A DNA stretch of 60,215 nt from Lactiplantibacillus songbeiensis (GTDB taxonomy: Bacteria; Bacillota; Bacilli; Lactobacillales; Lactobacillaceae): positions 1-60,215 of the forward strand of contig NZ_BJDL01000027.1 of the NCBI RefSeq assembly GCF_005405125.1, in the 5' to 3' direction. A model generated the notes under the pieces. That model was given only the letters and a program-made list of their open reading frames with translations, ran no database searches and was not told where the DNA came from. Of this stretch, positions 50,775-60,091 are shown one piece after another; position 1 is the first letter of the stretch, and every line of letters starts with the position of its first letter. A program made the position numbers and the translations under genes.

Positions 50775-53399
50775 ATGCACAAATTTTGGCATTTTCTATT
50801 GTTAGCGGTCGCCGGCTTGGCATTAATGGTCTTTAGTCCCCCATTATTAGGCCAAGCTAAAGTCATCACGACTGCGACTGGGACTGATGCCGATAGCGCT
50901 ACCATTACTAATGATGCTGGTGAAGTTATGTCACATACCGCTGACCTCTCATCTGAGGAACTTTACCGGGTTGATTTTAATTGGACGATACCCGATTCAA
51001 CCCGAGTTAAATCAGGTGATGTCATGTATCTGACACTCCCAAGCAATATTTATAATGATTCCGATATCGATGTTGCGATCAAAGCATCCACGGGATCCGT
51101 GATGGGCCGGCTTAAATTGGCTACCGGCGCTTACACAGCAACGTTGACTTTTAACAATTATCTAGCCAGCCATAATCTCAATAAACGTGGTCGTATTTGG
51201 TTTAAGTTCCCCGGTGCCAGCAAACCTGGCGAACCAGAACCGACACCCGAGCCCACGCCAAGTGGCCCAATTGCGATGACGAAAACGGCGGCTTGGAGTA
51301 GTCCCGACGACTATTCCAAGATTAATTGGAATTTGATTGTGTCTGGTAATGGCAACAAGTTAGTCGATCCGGTAATTACCGATACCTTAAGCATTGGTCA
51401 AAAGTACGTGTTAAATAGCGCTCACGCAACCGATGAGACTGGTAAAACCATTCCAGTCACCTCAACGAGTTCGATTAAACCCGATGCGGATGGCACCCAT
51501 AATGTCACCTTCAGGCTTGCCGGCACCTATGAGACTAATATTCACTTAACCTATCAAACCGAAACTGTCGATCAGACGACGAAATCAACGATTTACCATA
51601 ACTCGGCGGTTTATACCGACAGTAATGGTAACCACGCCGATGCCACCGCGGATGTCGACAAACCAGATACTGAGGTTCCAGAAGAACCCAATGAACCGGA
51701 GCCAGAACCCACTCACGAGCCCATTTCAATGACCAAAACGGCTGCTTGGAGTGATCCTAGTAACCCATCCACGATCAATTGGGGCTTGGAAGTTAAGAAT
51801 AACGGCAACGAGCTCGTTAATCCCGTCTTCACGGACCTTCTAAGCCCTGATCAGTATTACTGGGCCAATAGTGCGAAAGCCACCGATCCAGCCGGTGAGT
51901 CGATTCCGGTCTTGTCATCGACTCGACCAGAAAATGACGGGAATACACTGCTGATATTCAAGTTACACGGTACCTTCTCGTCTAACCTCGCCTTAACCTA
52001 TCAGACTTTGTTGAAGCAACCCAATCCAGGCGAACTTTATCAAAACAAAGCCAATTATCACGATGATGCCGATAATGACGCCAATGCAACCGCGGAAATT
52101 GAAGCACCCGATGAAGAAGACGATCAGGAACCGGAAGAACCTAGCCAGCCAGAACCGACTAAGCCAATCAGTATGACGAAAACGGCTGCTTGGGTCAATC
52201 CAGATGACAAATCGCAAATTCTCTGGACATTACAAGTCACTAGCAACGGTAACAAGCTGGTTAAGCCAACCATTACCGATACCTTAAGCGCTAACCACAC
52301 TTATATTCCAGACAGCGTCTCAGTCACCGCGAATGGCACCACCATTCCAACAACTGCTTCAGTCGCCGGCAACCAGGTCACCTTCAAGATTAATGAGACC
52401 GTTGATGCTGACCTAACGATTACCTATCAGACGAAAGCAGCCGCAAGTAACGTCGCTGAAGTTTACCAAAATGATGCCGTCTTCGAAGATGAGGATGGCC
52501 ATCACGCGGAAGCAACCGACGATATTATTTTGACTCCTGACGAAACTGAAGAACCGGAAAATCCTGGTACCGAAGAACCAGAAAATCCTGGCACCGAGGA
52601 ACCCGAAAATCCTGGTACCGAAGAACCAGAAAAGCCTGGCACTGAAGAACCGGAAAATCCTGGCACCGAGGAACCGGAAAATCCTGGCACCGAAGAACCG
52701 GAAAAACCTGGCACCGAAGAACCAGAAAAACCTGGCACCGAAGAACCAGAAAAACCTGGCACTGAAGAACCAGAAAAACCTGGCACTGAGGAACCAGAAA
52801 AACCTGGCACCGAAGAACCAGAAAAACCTGGCACTGAAGAACCAGAAAAGCCCGGCACTGAAGAACCGGAAAAACCCGGAACTGAGGAACCAGAAAAGCC
52901 TGGGACTCAAGAACCAGAATTTCCAGATGAAGATGACGAACATCCAACCGTTACTGAACCTGAAAAACCAAGTACGCCAGCACCTGGCACCCCTGGTGAA
53001 ACCGGCGAAACTGAAAAGCCAGTCAAACCAAGCCAGCCGGAACCAGCGCCAAACAAGCCAGCTACTGAAAAACCAACAATCAGCGTGCCTGGAACCAGCG
53101 CCACCGGTCAGACAAGCACACCAACAACTAGTGGCACCCCTTATCAACCGCATACCACGGCTCCTAGTGCCACCACGCCAACAACACAATCCACAACCGG
53201 CATGATTGCCACCGCACCAAGTACAACACCGACCCCAGCGGCACCAACCACTGGCACCCCGGCGACAACTCGTCCAGCGTCAACCTTGCCACAAACTAAC
53301 GAGCAACACCATGCTTTGGCCAGCTTATTAGCCATCCTTGGATTAGTCTTAATTCTCATTGGTAGCCACTGGTTAAGTCATCGCTCACGGAAAATTTAG
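50775..53399 (+). CDS. LPXTG cell-wall-anchored surface protein with repeats
   Basis: 874 residues from ATG 50775 (GGAGGG upstream). Signal peptide (LLLAVAGLALMVFSPPLL), an N-terminal adhesion-like domain, three tandem ~130-residue domains each opening MTKTAAW and holding NGNxLVxPxxTD and YQ(T/N) strands (about 170-290, 320-445, 460-590), an acidic-proline stalk of 15 octapeptides, a Pro/Thr spacer and the sorting signal LPQTN, hydrophobic helix and RSRKI tail. The domains look like isopeptide- or Ig-type beta domains (DUF11-like). Sortase would attach it to peptidoglycan. The ligand is unknown. Confidence 0.9.
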   Translation: MHKFWHFLLLAVAGLALMVFSPPLLGQAKVITTATGTDADSATITNDAGEVMSHTADLSSEELYRVDFNWTIPDSTRVKSGDVMYLTLPSNIYNDSDIDVAIKASTGSVMGRLKLATGAYTATLTFNNYLASHNLNKRGRIWFKFPGASKPGEPEPTPEPTPSGPIAMTKTAAWSSPDDYSKINWNLIVSGNGNKLVDPVITDTLSIGQKYVLNSAHATDETGKTIPVTSTSSIKPDADGTHNVTFRLAGTYETNIHLTYQTETVDQTTKSTIYHNSAVYTDSNGNHADATADVDKPDTEVPEEPNEPEPEPTHEPISMTKTAAWSDPSNPSTINWGLEVKNNGNELVNPVFTDLLSPDQYYWANSAKATDPAGESIPVLSSTRPENDGNTLLIFKLHGTFSSNLALTYQTLLKQPNPGELYQNKANYHDDADNDANATAEIEAPDEEDDQEPEEPSQPEPTKPISMTKTAAWVNPDDKSQILWTLQVTSNGNKLVKPTITDTLSANHTYIPDSVSVTANGTTIPTTASVAGNQVTFKINETVDADLTITYQTKAAASNVAEVYQNDAVFEDEDGHHAEATDDIILTPDETEEPENPGTEEPENPGTEEPENPGTEEPEKPGTEEPENPGTEEPENPGTEEPEKPGTEEPEKPGTEEPEKPGTEEPEKPGTEEPEKPGTEEPEKPGTEEPEKPGTEEPEKPGTEEPEKPGTQEPEFPDEDDEHPTVTEPEKPSTPAPGTPGETGETEKPVKPSQPEPAPNKPATEKPTISVPGTSATGQTSTPTTSGTPYQPHTTAPSATTPTTQSTTGMIATAPSTTPTPAAPTTGTPATTRPASTLPQTNEQHHALASLLAILGLVLILIGSHWLSHRSRKI
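52548..52907 (+). repeat. 15 tandem 24-bp repeats coding EEPE(N/K)PGT
   Basis: Fifteen in-frame copies of a 24-bp unit coding for the octapeptide EEPEKPGT or EEPENPGT. They form a rigid, negatively charged wall-spanning stalk. Silent differences between units cluster, consistent with recent unequal copying of the EEPEKPGT type. Copy number is expected to vary between strains. Confidence 0.95.
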
Positions 53400-53405
53400 T
53401 TGTTG

Positions 53406-53480
53406 TTAAGATGCAAAAAATCCCCGTTAGTTTGCACCAGTTGCAATACGCTGCACTGGTCAAACCCAACGAGGATTTTA
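53406..53480. terminator. Convergent terminator after the LPXTG gene
   Basis: Long stem AAAATCCCCGTTAGTTTG / CAAACCCAACGAGGATTTT with an inner CACCAGT / ACTGGT pairing. Confidence 0.88.
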
Positions 53481-53486
53481 CTTTGC

Positions 53487-53702
53487 TTATTTAACTTCGC
53501 GATGGCCTAACATTGGGTAAAGCCCAAAGACCACGATTAACGCGATAATGACACCGACAATGGCGGATGGTCCTAATTGTAAGGCAAACTTTTGATGGAT
53601 GGCACTAACGATTTGATCGCCAATGTAACCAACGACCAAACCAAAAATTGCGCCCCAAAAGGCCGTAATTAGTGCCCCTGAAAACCAATGACTCTTATTC
53701 AT
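53487..53702 (-). CDS. Small two-helix membrane protein, 71 aa
   Basis: ATG 53702 behind GGAGGG. Two helices (LITAFWGAIFGLVVGYIG and AIVGVIIALIVVFGLYPML) joined by a short basic loop. It resembles small glycine-zipper-like stress membrane proteins of lactobacilli, but no family is certain. Monocistronic. Confidence 0.65.
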   Translation of the reverse strand: MNKSHWFSGALITAFWGAIFGLVVGYIGDQIVSAIHQKFALQLGPSAIVGVIIALIVVFGLYPMLGHREVK

Positions 53703-53850
53703 ACTTGACCCTCCTATTGAACCGATAATAGCTTAAAAACCATAATTTCGCTCAACTTTACTATAGCAGACCCGCTGATAAATTGCATTGCAAACCTGTC
53801 GTTAGTTATCTTAATCCGAAACTGAAAAAATTGCCAGCTTTTCCAAAAAG

Positions 53851-54735
53851 TTAATCGGTTTCACGATCCAATTGATTCAAAGCCGTCTTTAATTGGGCTT
53901 GATCAGTGGCATCTAATGATGGATAAGCCAATGGTAACTCGCCTAAACGCTTATTAATAATCTCGGACACACAAAGCCGAGAGTACCACTTATTGTCGGC
54001 CGGAATCACATACCATGGCACACTCTTGGTCGCGGTATTGGTAATCGCATCATCATAAGCTTGTTGATAATCATCCCAATACTTACGTTCCCGAATATCA
54101 GCGGCCGAGAACTTCCAATTATGACTAGGAATCTCAATTCGGCGAATAAACCGTTGCTTTTGTTCGGCTTTGGACATATGTAAAAAGAATTTCAACACTA
54201 AATAGCCATTATGCTGCAAGTAATCTTCAAAGTAACGTAAATCTTTAAAACGACGGTCAAAGAAGGCATCATCTACTTGCGACTTTTTCTCAATATCCCC
54301 AATATGCTCATTCACAATAATATTGGGATGAACCCGGCTAACTAACACATCTTCATAATACGACCGATTAAAAATACCAATCATCCCGCGTTTCGGGACT
54401 TGGTCATGAATTCGCCACAAATAATCATGGGCCACTTCTTTAGTCGTTGGTTGCTTGAATGAACTAACGTTACACCCTTGCGGATTGACGCCGCTCATAA
54501 TGTGCGCAATCATACTGTCTTTACCGGCTGCATCCATTGCTTGAAAGACAATCAATACCCCATAACGGTCTTGAGCGTACAGCTTACCTTGCAGATCCGT
54601 CAATTGTTTAATATTTTGTGCAATCTGTTCCTTAATGACCTTTTCTGATTTATAGTCAGCATCCGGTTGCGTATCCAATTTAGTTAAATTCAATGCTTGC
54701 TTGCCGGTATACCGATATTGCTTTTCAAAATTCAC
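53851..54735 (-). CDS. Polyphosphate kinase 2 family protein
   Basis: 294 residues from GTG 54735, 10 bases after GGAGG; another GTG at 54744 is only 2 bases from it. Walker A-like LIVFQAMDAAGKDSMIAHIM, lid NRSYYEDVLVSRVHP, and ERKYWDDYQQAYDDAI. PPK2 enzymes use polyphosphate to phosphorylate ADP/GDP (or AMP in class II/III). Follows the nitroreductase by ~19 bp and is probably cotranscribed. Confidence 0.88.
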   Translation of the reverse strand: MNFEKQYRYTGKQALNLTKLDTQPDADYKSEKVIKEQIAQNIKQLTDLQGKLYAQDRYGVLIVFQAMDAAGKDSMIAHIMSGVNPQGCNVSSFKQPTTKEVAHDYLWRIHDQVPKRGMIGIFNRSYYEDVLVSRVHPNIIVNEHIGDIEKKSQVDDAFFDRRFKDLRYFEDYLQHNGYLVLKFFLHMSKAEQKQRFIRRIEIPSHNWKFSAADIRERKYWDDYQQAYDDAITNTATKSVPWYVIPADNKWYSRLCVSEIINKRLGELPLAYPSLDATDQAQLKTALNQLDRETD

Positions 54736-54754
54736 TGCCGCCACTCCTCCATAC

Positions 54755-55312
54755 TTATCTAAATGCTACAATTTGCCGTAATGATTTGTGCTTAGCTGGT
54801 TGTCCAGGCTGCGCCGCCATGCCGATTGACACTAATAACAACGGCTGATAACGTTTGATATCCAAGTCCAGGATCTGACTAAAAGCCAAGTGGTCAAAAC
54901 CAGTCATCGGATTCGTATCATAGCCCGCATCCTTAGCCAACAGCATGAATTGCATCGCCACTAACCCAGCGTCCAACGCCCCAATATCCGTATGTGCCTG
55001 AGTGGGGGTCTTTTGAGCAGGTTGAAATGGCTGGGCGTCATCTTGATTCTCACGGTCATTCACAAACAAGACGACCGCACTAGCTGTCGTTAGCTGACTC
55101 ATATTGCCCGTCGCCGTGGTCAGTTCTTTGCGTAATACTGGTGACGTAACGACTAGCGCGCGAATCGGTTGTAGGTTCAAGGCAGTCGGCGCTAAGAAGG
55201 CCGTTTTTAATAAGCGTTCCAACTCCGAACGCTTAATTTCAGTCTGCCCATCATACTGTCGTACCGAGTGCCGCGCTTGCATAACGTCAATGATTGGATT
55301 ATTCGTACTCAT
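54755..55312 (-). CDS. Nitroreductase family flavoprotein
   Basis: 185 residues. FMN-binding ARHSVRQYDGQTEIKRSELE and AFLAPTALNLQPIRALVV at the N-terminus, IGALDAGLVAMQFMLLA and VSIGMAAQPGQPAKHK later. NAD(P)H-dependent reductases of nitro compounds or quinones. First of a two-gene unit with PPK2; AGGAAG before ATG 55312. Confidence 0.88.
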   Translation of the reverse strand: MSTNNPIIDVMQARHSVRQYDGQTEIKRSELERLLKTAFLAPTALNLQPIRALVVTSPVLRKELTTATGNMSQLTTASAVVLFVNDRENQDDAQPFQPAQKTPTQAHTDIGALDAGLVAMQFMLLAKDAGYDTNPMTGFDHLAFSQILDLDIKRYQPLLLVSIGMAAQPGQPAKHKSLRQIVAFR

Positions 55313-55431
55313 TCAAGTCACTTCCTTAGGTTTAGTATAAGTCAGCGGTTTCACTTTGACAAAACCAAATTTTTCACCGATCTAACTCGTAAAATATTAG
55401 TTTATCCGTTAGAACCCGTTGCCACCCCTTA

Positions 55432-55479
55432 ATCAAACGTTTACAATTAATGTATTAACATTATTTGTAAACGTTTGAT
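55432..55479. promoter_or_regulatory. Paired LacI/CcpA-type operators as a 22-bp inverted repeat
   Basis: ATCAAACGTTTACAATTAAT at 55432 and its inverse ending TTTGTAAACGTTTGAT at 55479 pair at 21 of 22 positions around a 4-base centre. Each half holds TTGTAAACGTTTGAT, one mismatch from cre and similar to RbsR-type boxes. It lies upstream of the nucleoside hydrolase and overlaps the left end of element A copy 16. Confidence 0.6.
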
Positions 55480-55608
55480 GCTAGTTAAAATTTCCGCCTA
55501 CCGGCTAGATTTACTGATTAATCATGCATAACTGTTAATTTACAATATCAAGTTGTTAACGATTCTGGCCCAACCAGAGTGGCAAGTTAATCCAACTAAC
55601 ACCAAACG
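55472..55608 (+). repeat. Element A copy 16, both arms deleted
   Basis: Termini CGTTTGATGCTAGTT and AACTAACACCAAACG remain with ~107 bp between them; only the last stem strand of the right arm (ACGATTCTGGCCCAACC) survives. Its left end contributes half of one operator of the next gene. Confidence 0.88.
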
Positions 55609-55665
55609 CGATATGATCATTACCAGACATTACCCATCACACCTACTTAGGGAGGAATTTGGCAC

Positions 55666-56625
55666 ATGGCAAAACGTAAAATGATTTTGGATCTAGATAC
55701 TGGGATTGACGATGCAATGGCAATCGCCTATGCAGTCGGAGCCCCCGATGTTGATTTAATTGGGATTATTAGTTCATATGGGAACGTCGTCGTGGAACAA
55801 GCGGCTCATAACAGTTTACAAATTTTGGAATTACTCGGAGCAACCGATGTACCAGTCTTTGTTGGGGAACCACATTCTAGCACAACGGAACACTTTGACG
55901 TGATGGCAATTTCAGCACAGATTCACGGCGTCAACGGAATTGGCGAAGTCCAATTACCTGAACCAAAACGCCAACCAGAACAACAATCTGGGGTAGACTT
56001 CTTAATCGATGCCGTGCACCAATATGGTTCTGACTTAACGTTAGTGCCAACTGGCCCATTAACCAACTTGGCCGCCGCTATCAAGAAGGCCCCCGATATT
56101 GCCTCGACAATTGGTAATGTCACGATTATGGGCGGTGCCTTGACCGTTCCTGGGAACGTGAGTCATTTTGCAGAAGCCAACATCAACCAAGATGCCGAAG
56201 CCGCTAACGCCGTCTTCACTAGCAAGATCAACTTAACGATGGTCGGCTTAGATGTCACCTTGCGGACTTTATTGACCACTAAGGAAACTGGCCAATGGCG
56301 TGACTTAAAGACGACTGCTGGCGAAAAGTTTGCTGACATTGTTGATTACTACATCGACGCTTATAAGGTCACTAGCCCACACTTGCATGGCTGTGCTTTA
56401 CATGATCCATTAGCAGTCGGCGTGGCGTTAGACCCTAGCTTCGTCTCAACGTTGAAGTTGAACATGTTCGTGCAAGCGAGTGGTGAAGATTATGGGCGGA
56501 CAATCGGTGACCCCGCTCGATTGACCGATGCTAATCCGAACGTCACCGTCGCCTTGACGGTGGATACCGATCGCTATCTGAAGACCTTCATGACCTACTT
56601 AACCGACTTATTCAAACAAAACTAA
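55666..56625 (+). CDS. Inosine-uridine-type nucleoside hydrolase
   Basis: 319 residues, GGGAGG 9 bases before ATG. N-terminal calcium-binding LDLDTGIDDAMAIAYA, then GPLTNLAAAIK, IMGGALTVPGNVSHFAEANI and CALHDPLAVGVALDP are the IunH/RihA signature. It cleaves ribonucleosides to base and ribose in the cytoplasm. Paired operators upstream suggest control by CcpA or a LacI-type repressor such as the one at 57903-58841. Confidence 0.92.
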   Translation: MAKRKMILDLDTGIDDAMAIAYAVGAPDVDLIGIISSYGNVVVEQAAHNSLQILELLGATDVPVFVGEPHSSTTEHFDVMAISAQIHGVNGIGEVQLPEPKRQPEQQSGVDFLIDAVHQYGSDLTLVPTGPLTNLAAAIKKAPDIASTIGNVTIMGGALTVPGNVSHFAEANINQDAEAANAVFTSKINLTMVGLDVTLRTLLTTKETGQWRDLKTTAGEKFADIVDYYIDAYKVTSPHLHGCALHDPLAVGVALDPSFVSTLKLNMFVQASGEDYGRTIGDPARLTDANPNVTVALTVDTDRYLKTFMTYLTDLFKQN

Positions 56626-56636
56626 TCATCTAAAAT

Positions 56637-56690
56637 TAACCGCGGCCCCTCAGACGAATGATTGCCTGAAGGGACGCGGTTTTAACTATT
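56637..56690 (+). terminator. Terminator of the nucleoside hydrolase gene
   Basis: AACCGCGGCCCCTCAG / CTGAAGGGACGCGGTT with T tail. Confidence 0.9.
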
Positions 56691-56697
56691 GTGCATA

Positions 56698-57020
56698 CGC
56701 TTGGTGCTGGTTGAAATTGCCGCCTGCCGGTTGGTTCCTAAAACGCTGAAACGCCATGGGCCAACGACACAGCTGAGCATTTTAGGAACCGACCGCTCAG
56801 CTAAATTTGTGGTCGACAATAAATAGTCATTAATTCCCGTTAATTAACGCCGGGCGGGCCAGAATGGGCTCAGTGGTGTCGTTTGACTTAGCCGGTGGCT
56901 TTTCCGGGTTAGTCAAAGCCCGGCTTGGAAGACCGCCCTTTGGCTTCCAAACGCGGCCACCACGTTCCAGCCGATTCTGGCCCAACTAGAGTGACAATTT
57001 AATCCAACCAGCACCAAGCG
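56698..57020 (+). repeat. Element A copy 17, left arm shortened
   Basis: Termini CGCTTGGTGCTGGTT and AACCAGCACCAAGCG differ from the usual CTAG/CTAG in a matching way (CTGG / CCAG), so the terminal repeats covary. A deletion removes the hairpins of the left arm; the right arm is complete with TTGGAAG / CTTCCAA. Flanks TATTGTGCATA and TATTATTCAAA match 8/11. Confidence 0.92.
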
Positions 57021-57085
57021 TATTATTCAAATTAATCTCCATAACGACTAAAATTGATGACCTAATTATCTTAATGACCAGAAAA

Positions 57086-57118
57086 AAAACGACTGCCATT
57101 ATCGACAATCGTTTCGGC
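57086..57118 (-). terminator. Terminator of the HAD gene
   Basis: Minus strand AACGATTG / CAGTCGTT hairpin and eight T. Confidence 0.75.
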
Positions 57119-57127
57119 GTTTCAGTT

Positions 57128-57898
57128 TTAAATCCAGCCAATTGCTTTCAATCCATTTTGAATGCCATCATGATCACAATCCGTCGTAGTTAAGTTCGCA
57201 CAAGCTTGAATGGCTGGCTCGGCATTGCCCATCGCAATCCCAATGCCCGCGCTACGTAACATTTCACGATCATTATCGTTATCACCAAACGCCACAATAT
57301 CTTTACCGTCAACATGCAGTTGAGCGGCTAACTTAGCAACCCCTTCCGCTTTAGAACCGACACGTGGAATCACATCGACGCCATTTTGTGCGAAGCGCAC
57401 GAACGAAAACTCATCAGCATGCGGGAGCTTGGCATCCACTTCAGGGCGATAAAACATCATCGCTTGATAAATCGGATGATTTAAATAATAATCCGGCGCA
57501 TAATCTGGGAGTGGTGCTCGAAAGTCATGCAAGACTTGCAGCGTTGATTGACTTGGTTGGGTATGCGCATGCAACCCATCTAAAGATTCAAAAATCATAT
57601 CAACTTGTTGCTCATCGGCGGCTTTTACTAAAGCGGCGACATTGGCTTGAGTCAGCGTTTGTTGATGTACTTGTTGCTTATGAGCAAACGCCGCTGAGCC
57701 GTTACAAAGAATAAAATCTTGTAAATCTAACGCCTTAATAATCGGCCGTGCTAGCCGTAAATTCCGGCCAGTCGCAATCGCCACGTTGATTTTTTGTTGC
57801 TTTAACTTTTGAATACTCGTAATGGTGCTGTGCAATAACTGCTTGTTGCGCGCCAACAAAGTATTATCAATATCGAAAACCGCTAATCTTGCTACCAT
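57128..57898 (-). CDS. HAD-superfamily Cof-type sugar phosphatase
   Basis: 256 residues. Motif I LAVFDIDNTLLAR (nucleophile Asp8), motif II VAIATGRNLRLARP, Lys in GSKAEGVAKL and motif IV AFGDNDNDREML. Type IIB cap. Such enzymes dephosphorylate sugar phosphates or flavin. It starts 4 bp after the LacI regulator gene, so it is part of the same transcript. Confidence 0.9.
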   Translation of the reverse strand: MVARLAVFDIDNTLLARNKQLLHSTITSIQKLKQQKINVAIATGRNLRLARPIIKALDLQDFILCNGSAAFAHKQQVHQQTLTQANVAALVKAADEQQVDMIFESLDGLHAHTQPSQSTLQVLHDFRAPLPDYAPDYYLNHPIYQAMMFYRPEVDAKLPHADEFSFVRFAQNGVDVIPRVGSKAEGVAKLAAQLHVDGKDIVAFGDNDNDREMLRSAGIGIAMGNAEPAIQACANLTTTDCDHDGIQNGLKAIGWI

Positions 57899-57902
57899 AT
57901 TA

Positions 57903-58841
57903 TTACCGCCTAATAAATTCTGATTTGATTAACTCATGCGTCGTCGTTTGGCCCGTCGCCAACTTGAACGCCGCTGTTCCTAGAGCTTCTAAATGGTGAT
58001 CAATCGTTGAAAACTTAAGTAATCTGCTAGATAATAAATTTTCCTGACCAATCGTGGGAATTGGCGCTAACCGATGATCCAAATAATATTGTTGGACCCC
58101 GGCCCCAATATCGTCACCATTGGTAAAGACCGCATCGACTCCCGGTTGGAGATGCGCAAAGTATTCACCCGCGCGGTAACCGTCTTCATAGGTGACCGCA
58201 CCAACAAATAAGTGCTGTGAGTCAAGCTTGCCATAGACTTGTTGATACGCACTGCGCGTCACCCGTGTGCTGGCACTGATAACGTTGTTACGACTGAGCA
58301 CAACACCCATTTTTTCAAAGCCGTGCTGTTGCGCCCATTGCAAGACATTCACATATGAGGCTTCACGGTCAGTATAAGCTGCCGCTAAGGGCCGGTCGTC
58401 ACCGGGATCTTCACATAAGACGATCTGGCCATATTTACGATATTTTTCCAACGTCTCTAACGAACTGCTACGCGATGTAAAGATCAACGCATCGTAGGCT
58501 TTACTACGAAGCTGATCTAGATACCGCCGTTCGATTGTCAGATCATAATTGGTTGGTAATAACGTAATCTTGTACCCGGCTGCAAACGCGGCACTGACTA
58601 ACCCGTCAATAATCCGGGCAAAATACGGGTGGTTCGCGTACGGCATCACGACCCCAATCGTCTTCGTCTGACCGTTACTCAGGTCACGAGCAACGCGATT
58701 GGGCACGTAATCCAGTTGTCGCATGATGGCTTCCACCTTAGCCCGCTTCTCATCGGCCACATATTTTTGATGATTGATCACCCGTGAAACGGTTGAAACT
58801 GAATAACCGGATAACCGGGCAATGTCATGAATATTTGTCAT
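57903..58841 (-). CDS. LacI family transcriptional regulator
   Basis: 312 residues from ATG 58841 (GGGAG upstream). HTH NIHDIARLSGYSVSTVSRVINHQKY, hinge YVPNRVARDLSNGQTKTIGV, then a periplasmic-binding-like effector domain. It leads the HAD phosphatase. Candidate targets are its own operon and the nucleoside hydrolase operators at 55432-55479; neither is shown. The effector sugar is unknown. Confidence 0.9.
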   Translation of the reverse strand: MTNIHDIARLSGYSVSTVSRVINHQKYVADEKRAKVEAIMRQLDYVPNRVARDLSNGQTKTIGVVMPYANHPYFARIIDGLVSAAFAAGYKITLLPTNYDLTIERRYLDQLRSKAYDALIFTSRSSSLETLEKYRKYGQIVLCEDPGDDRPLAAAYTDREASYVNVLQWAQQHGFEKMGVVLSRNNVISASTRVTRSAYQQVYGKLDSQHLFVGAVTYEDGYRAGEYFAHLQPGVDAVFTNGDDIGAGVQQYYLDHRLAPIPTIGQENLLSSRLLKFSTIDHHLEALGTAAFKLATGQTTTHELIKSEFIRR

Positions 58842-59148
58842 TTCTGCTCCCACTCCTATCTTCCATATTGTACCGTTAGATAGGCCGCGTTGCACTGCTT
58901 AATGTAACCGCTGACTCAATCACCAGTCTGGAACGGTCCATTTCTTTAAGAATGTCTATACATTAAGTTATGAAACCGGTCCCAGGTCAAGCACAATGTT
59001 GCAATTTTTAACAAATTTATCGATTTATTTTTCAATCAAGCCTATTAGCCCTCGTTTTACCGTCCAGATGCCGTTTACTGGGGTTAGAATAGCTTGACGC
59101 TGTATTTTCACTTATACTAAACCGAAACTTGCTTCAAGGAGGACTCTC
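58842..59148. other. Divergent intergenic region between lacI-type and rpiR-type genes
   Basis: No gene. Two near-palindromes of LacI style, TGGAACGGTCCA (58929-58940) and TGAAACCGGTCCCA (58971-58984), could be operators. AAGGAGG precedes the rpiR-type start. Confidence 0.4.
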
Positions 59149-60012
59149 ATGCTGATATTAGATCAACTCAAACAAACCGCCGACTTTACCACAACTGAAA
59201 CCCGAATTGCCAGTTACTTATTACAACATCTGGATACAGCTAAGTCGATGTACTTAAAAGATCTTGCGACCGCCACCTATACGTCGCATTCTGCAATTAT
59301 TCGCCTCGCGCAAAAGTTAGGTTATCGCGGCTTTCGTGACTTTCAACAAGCACTGACCACCGCGGCCGTGGCACAAGCCCGTACGGTGACTGAGGTTGAT
59401 GCGAACTTTCCCTTTGCCGCTGATGATGATCCGCAAGCCATTGCAAAGAAAATGGCGGATCTAACAGTCACAACCGTCCAGCGTTCCTTTGACCAACTGG
59501 ATACAACAACACTAACTGCGATGGCGCAAACACTAGATCAAGCTGAACGGATTTTTATCTTCTCGCAAGGTGATTCTCAGTTACGCGCCCGTAGCTTTCA
59601 AAACAAACTCATCAAAATCAATAAATTTGCAATTATTGCAGAAGAATACGCCGATGACGCGTGGAACGCTGCCAACTTAACGTCACGTGATTGTGCCCTA
59701 TTTATCTCATACGCTGGCACCACCAAAGTCCATCAACAATTCGCAACGTACTTTCATGACCAGCAGATTCCATGCCTCGTCATTACGGGAAACGCCGACG
59801 CCCCACTGATTCCACTGAGTTCGCAACACCTAATCTCCTTACAATCGGAAAACGGCTTTGCTAAGATTGGGACCTTTGCCTCCCAAACAGCCTTTGAATA
59901 CTTATTAGATACCCTATTCTCAGTCATGTATGCGCAACACTTCCAACAACATCTCAGTAACTTGCAACAAAAACAGCAGTTAATTCAAGACGGTCCACTA
60001 ACAACTAAATAA
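59149..60012 (+). CDS. MurR/RpiR family regulator
   Basis: 287 residues, AAGGAGG before ATG 59149. N-terminal HTH (TETRIASYLLQHLDTAKSMY, SHSAIIRLAQKLGYRGFRDF) and C-terminal SIS sugar-phosphate domain (IFIFSQGDSQLRARSF, ALFISYAGTTKVH). Such proteins sense phosphosugars such as MurNAc-6-P or ribose phosphates. No target genes are in the window downstream; the next region begins another A element. Confidence 0.9.
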   Translation: MLILDQLKQTADFTTTETRIASYLLQHLDTAKSMYLKDLATATYTSHSAIIRLAQKLGYRGFRDFQQALTTAAVAQARTVTEVDANFPFAADDDPQAIAKKMADLTVTTVQRSFDQLDTTTLTAMAQTLDQAERIFIFSQGDSQLRARSFQNKLIKINKFAIIAEEYADDAWNAANLTSRDCALFISYAGTTKVHQQFATYFHDQQIPCLVITGNADAPLIPLSSQHLISLQSENGFAKIGTFASQTAFEYLLDTLFSVMYAQHFQQHLSNLQQKQQLIQDGPLTTK

Positions 60013-60091
60013 TGAAAAGAGATCAGTATCAATTCATGATGCACTTTACTTAACTATTACCGTAACTATTCATTAAATTTACACTGATTTA

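Noticed and set aside
52548-52907. Regular 24-bp direct repeats as a possible CRISPR array
   Set aside because: The repeats are contiguous, in frame and without spacers; they code for an octapeptide stalk.
52413-53189. Long antisense ORFs (118-258 aa) rich in Phe, Ser or Gly opposite the LPXTG gene
   Set aside because: They are by-products of the 24-bp coding repeat and stop-poor composition; no ribosome site or promoter, and the sense frame has signal peptide and LPQTN.
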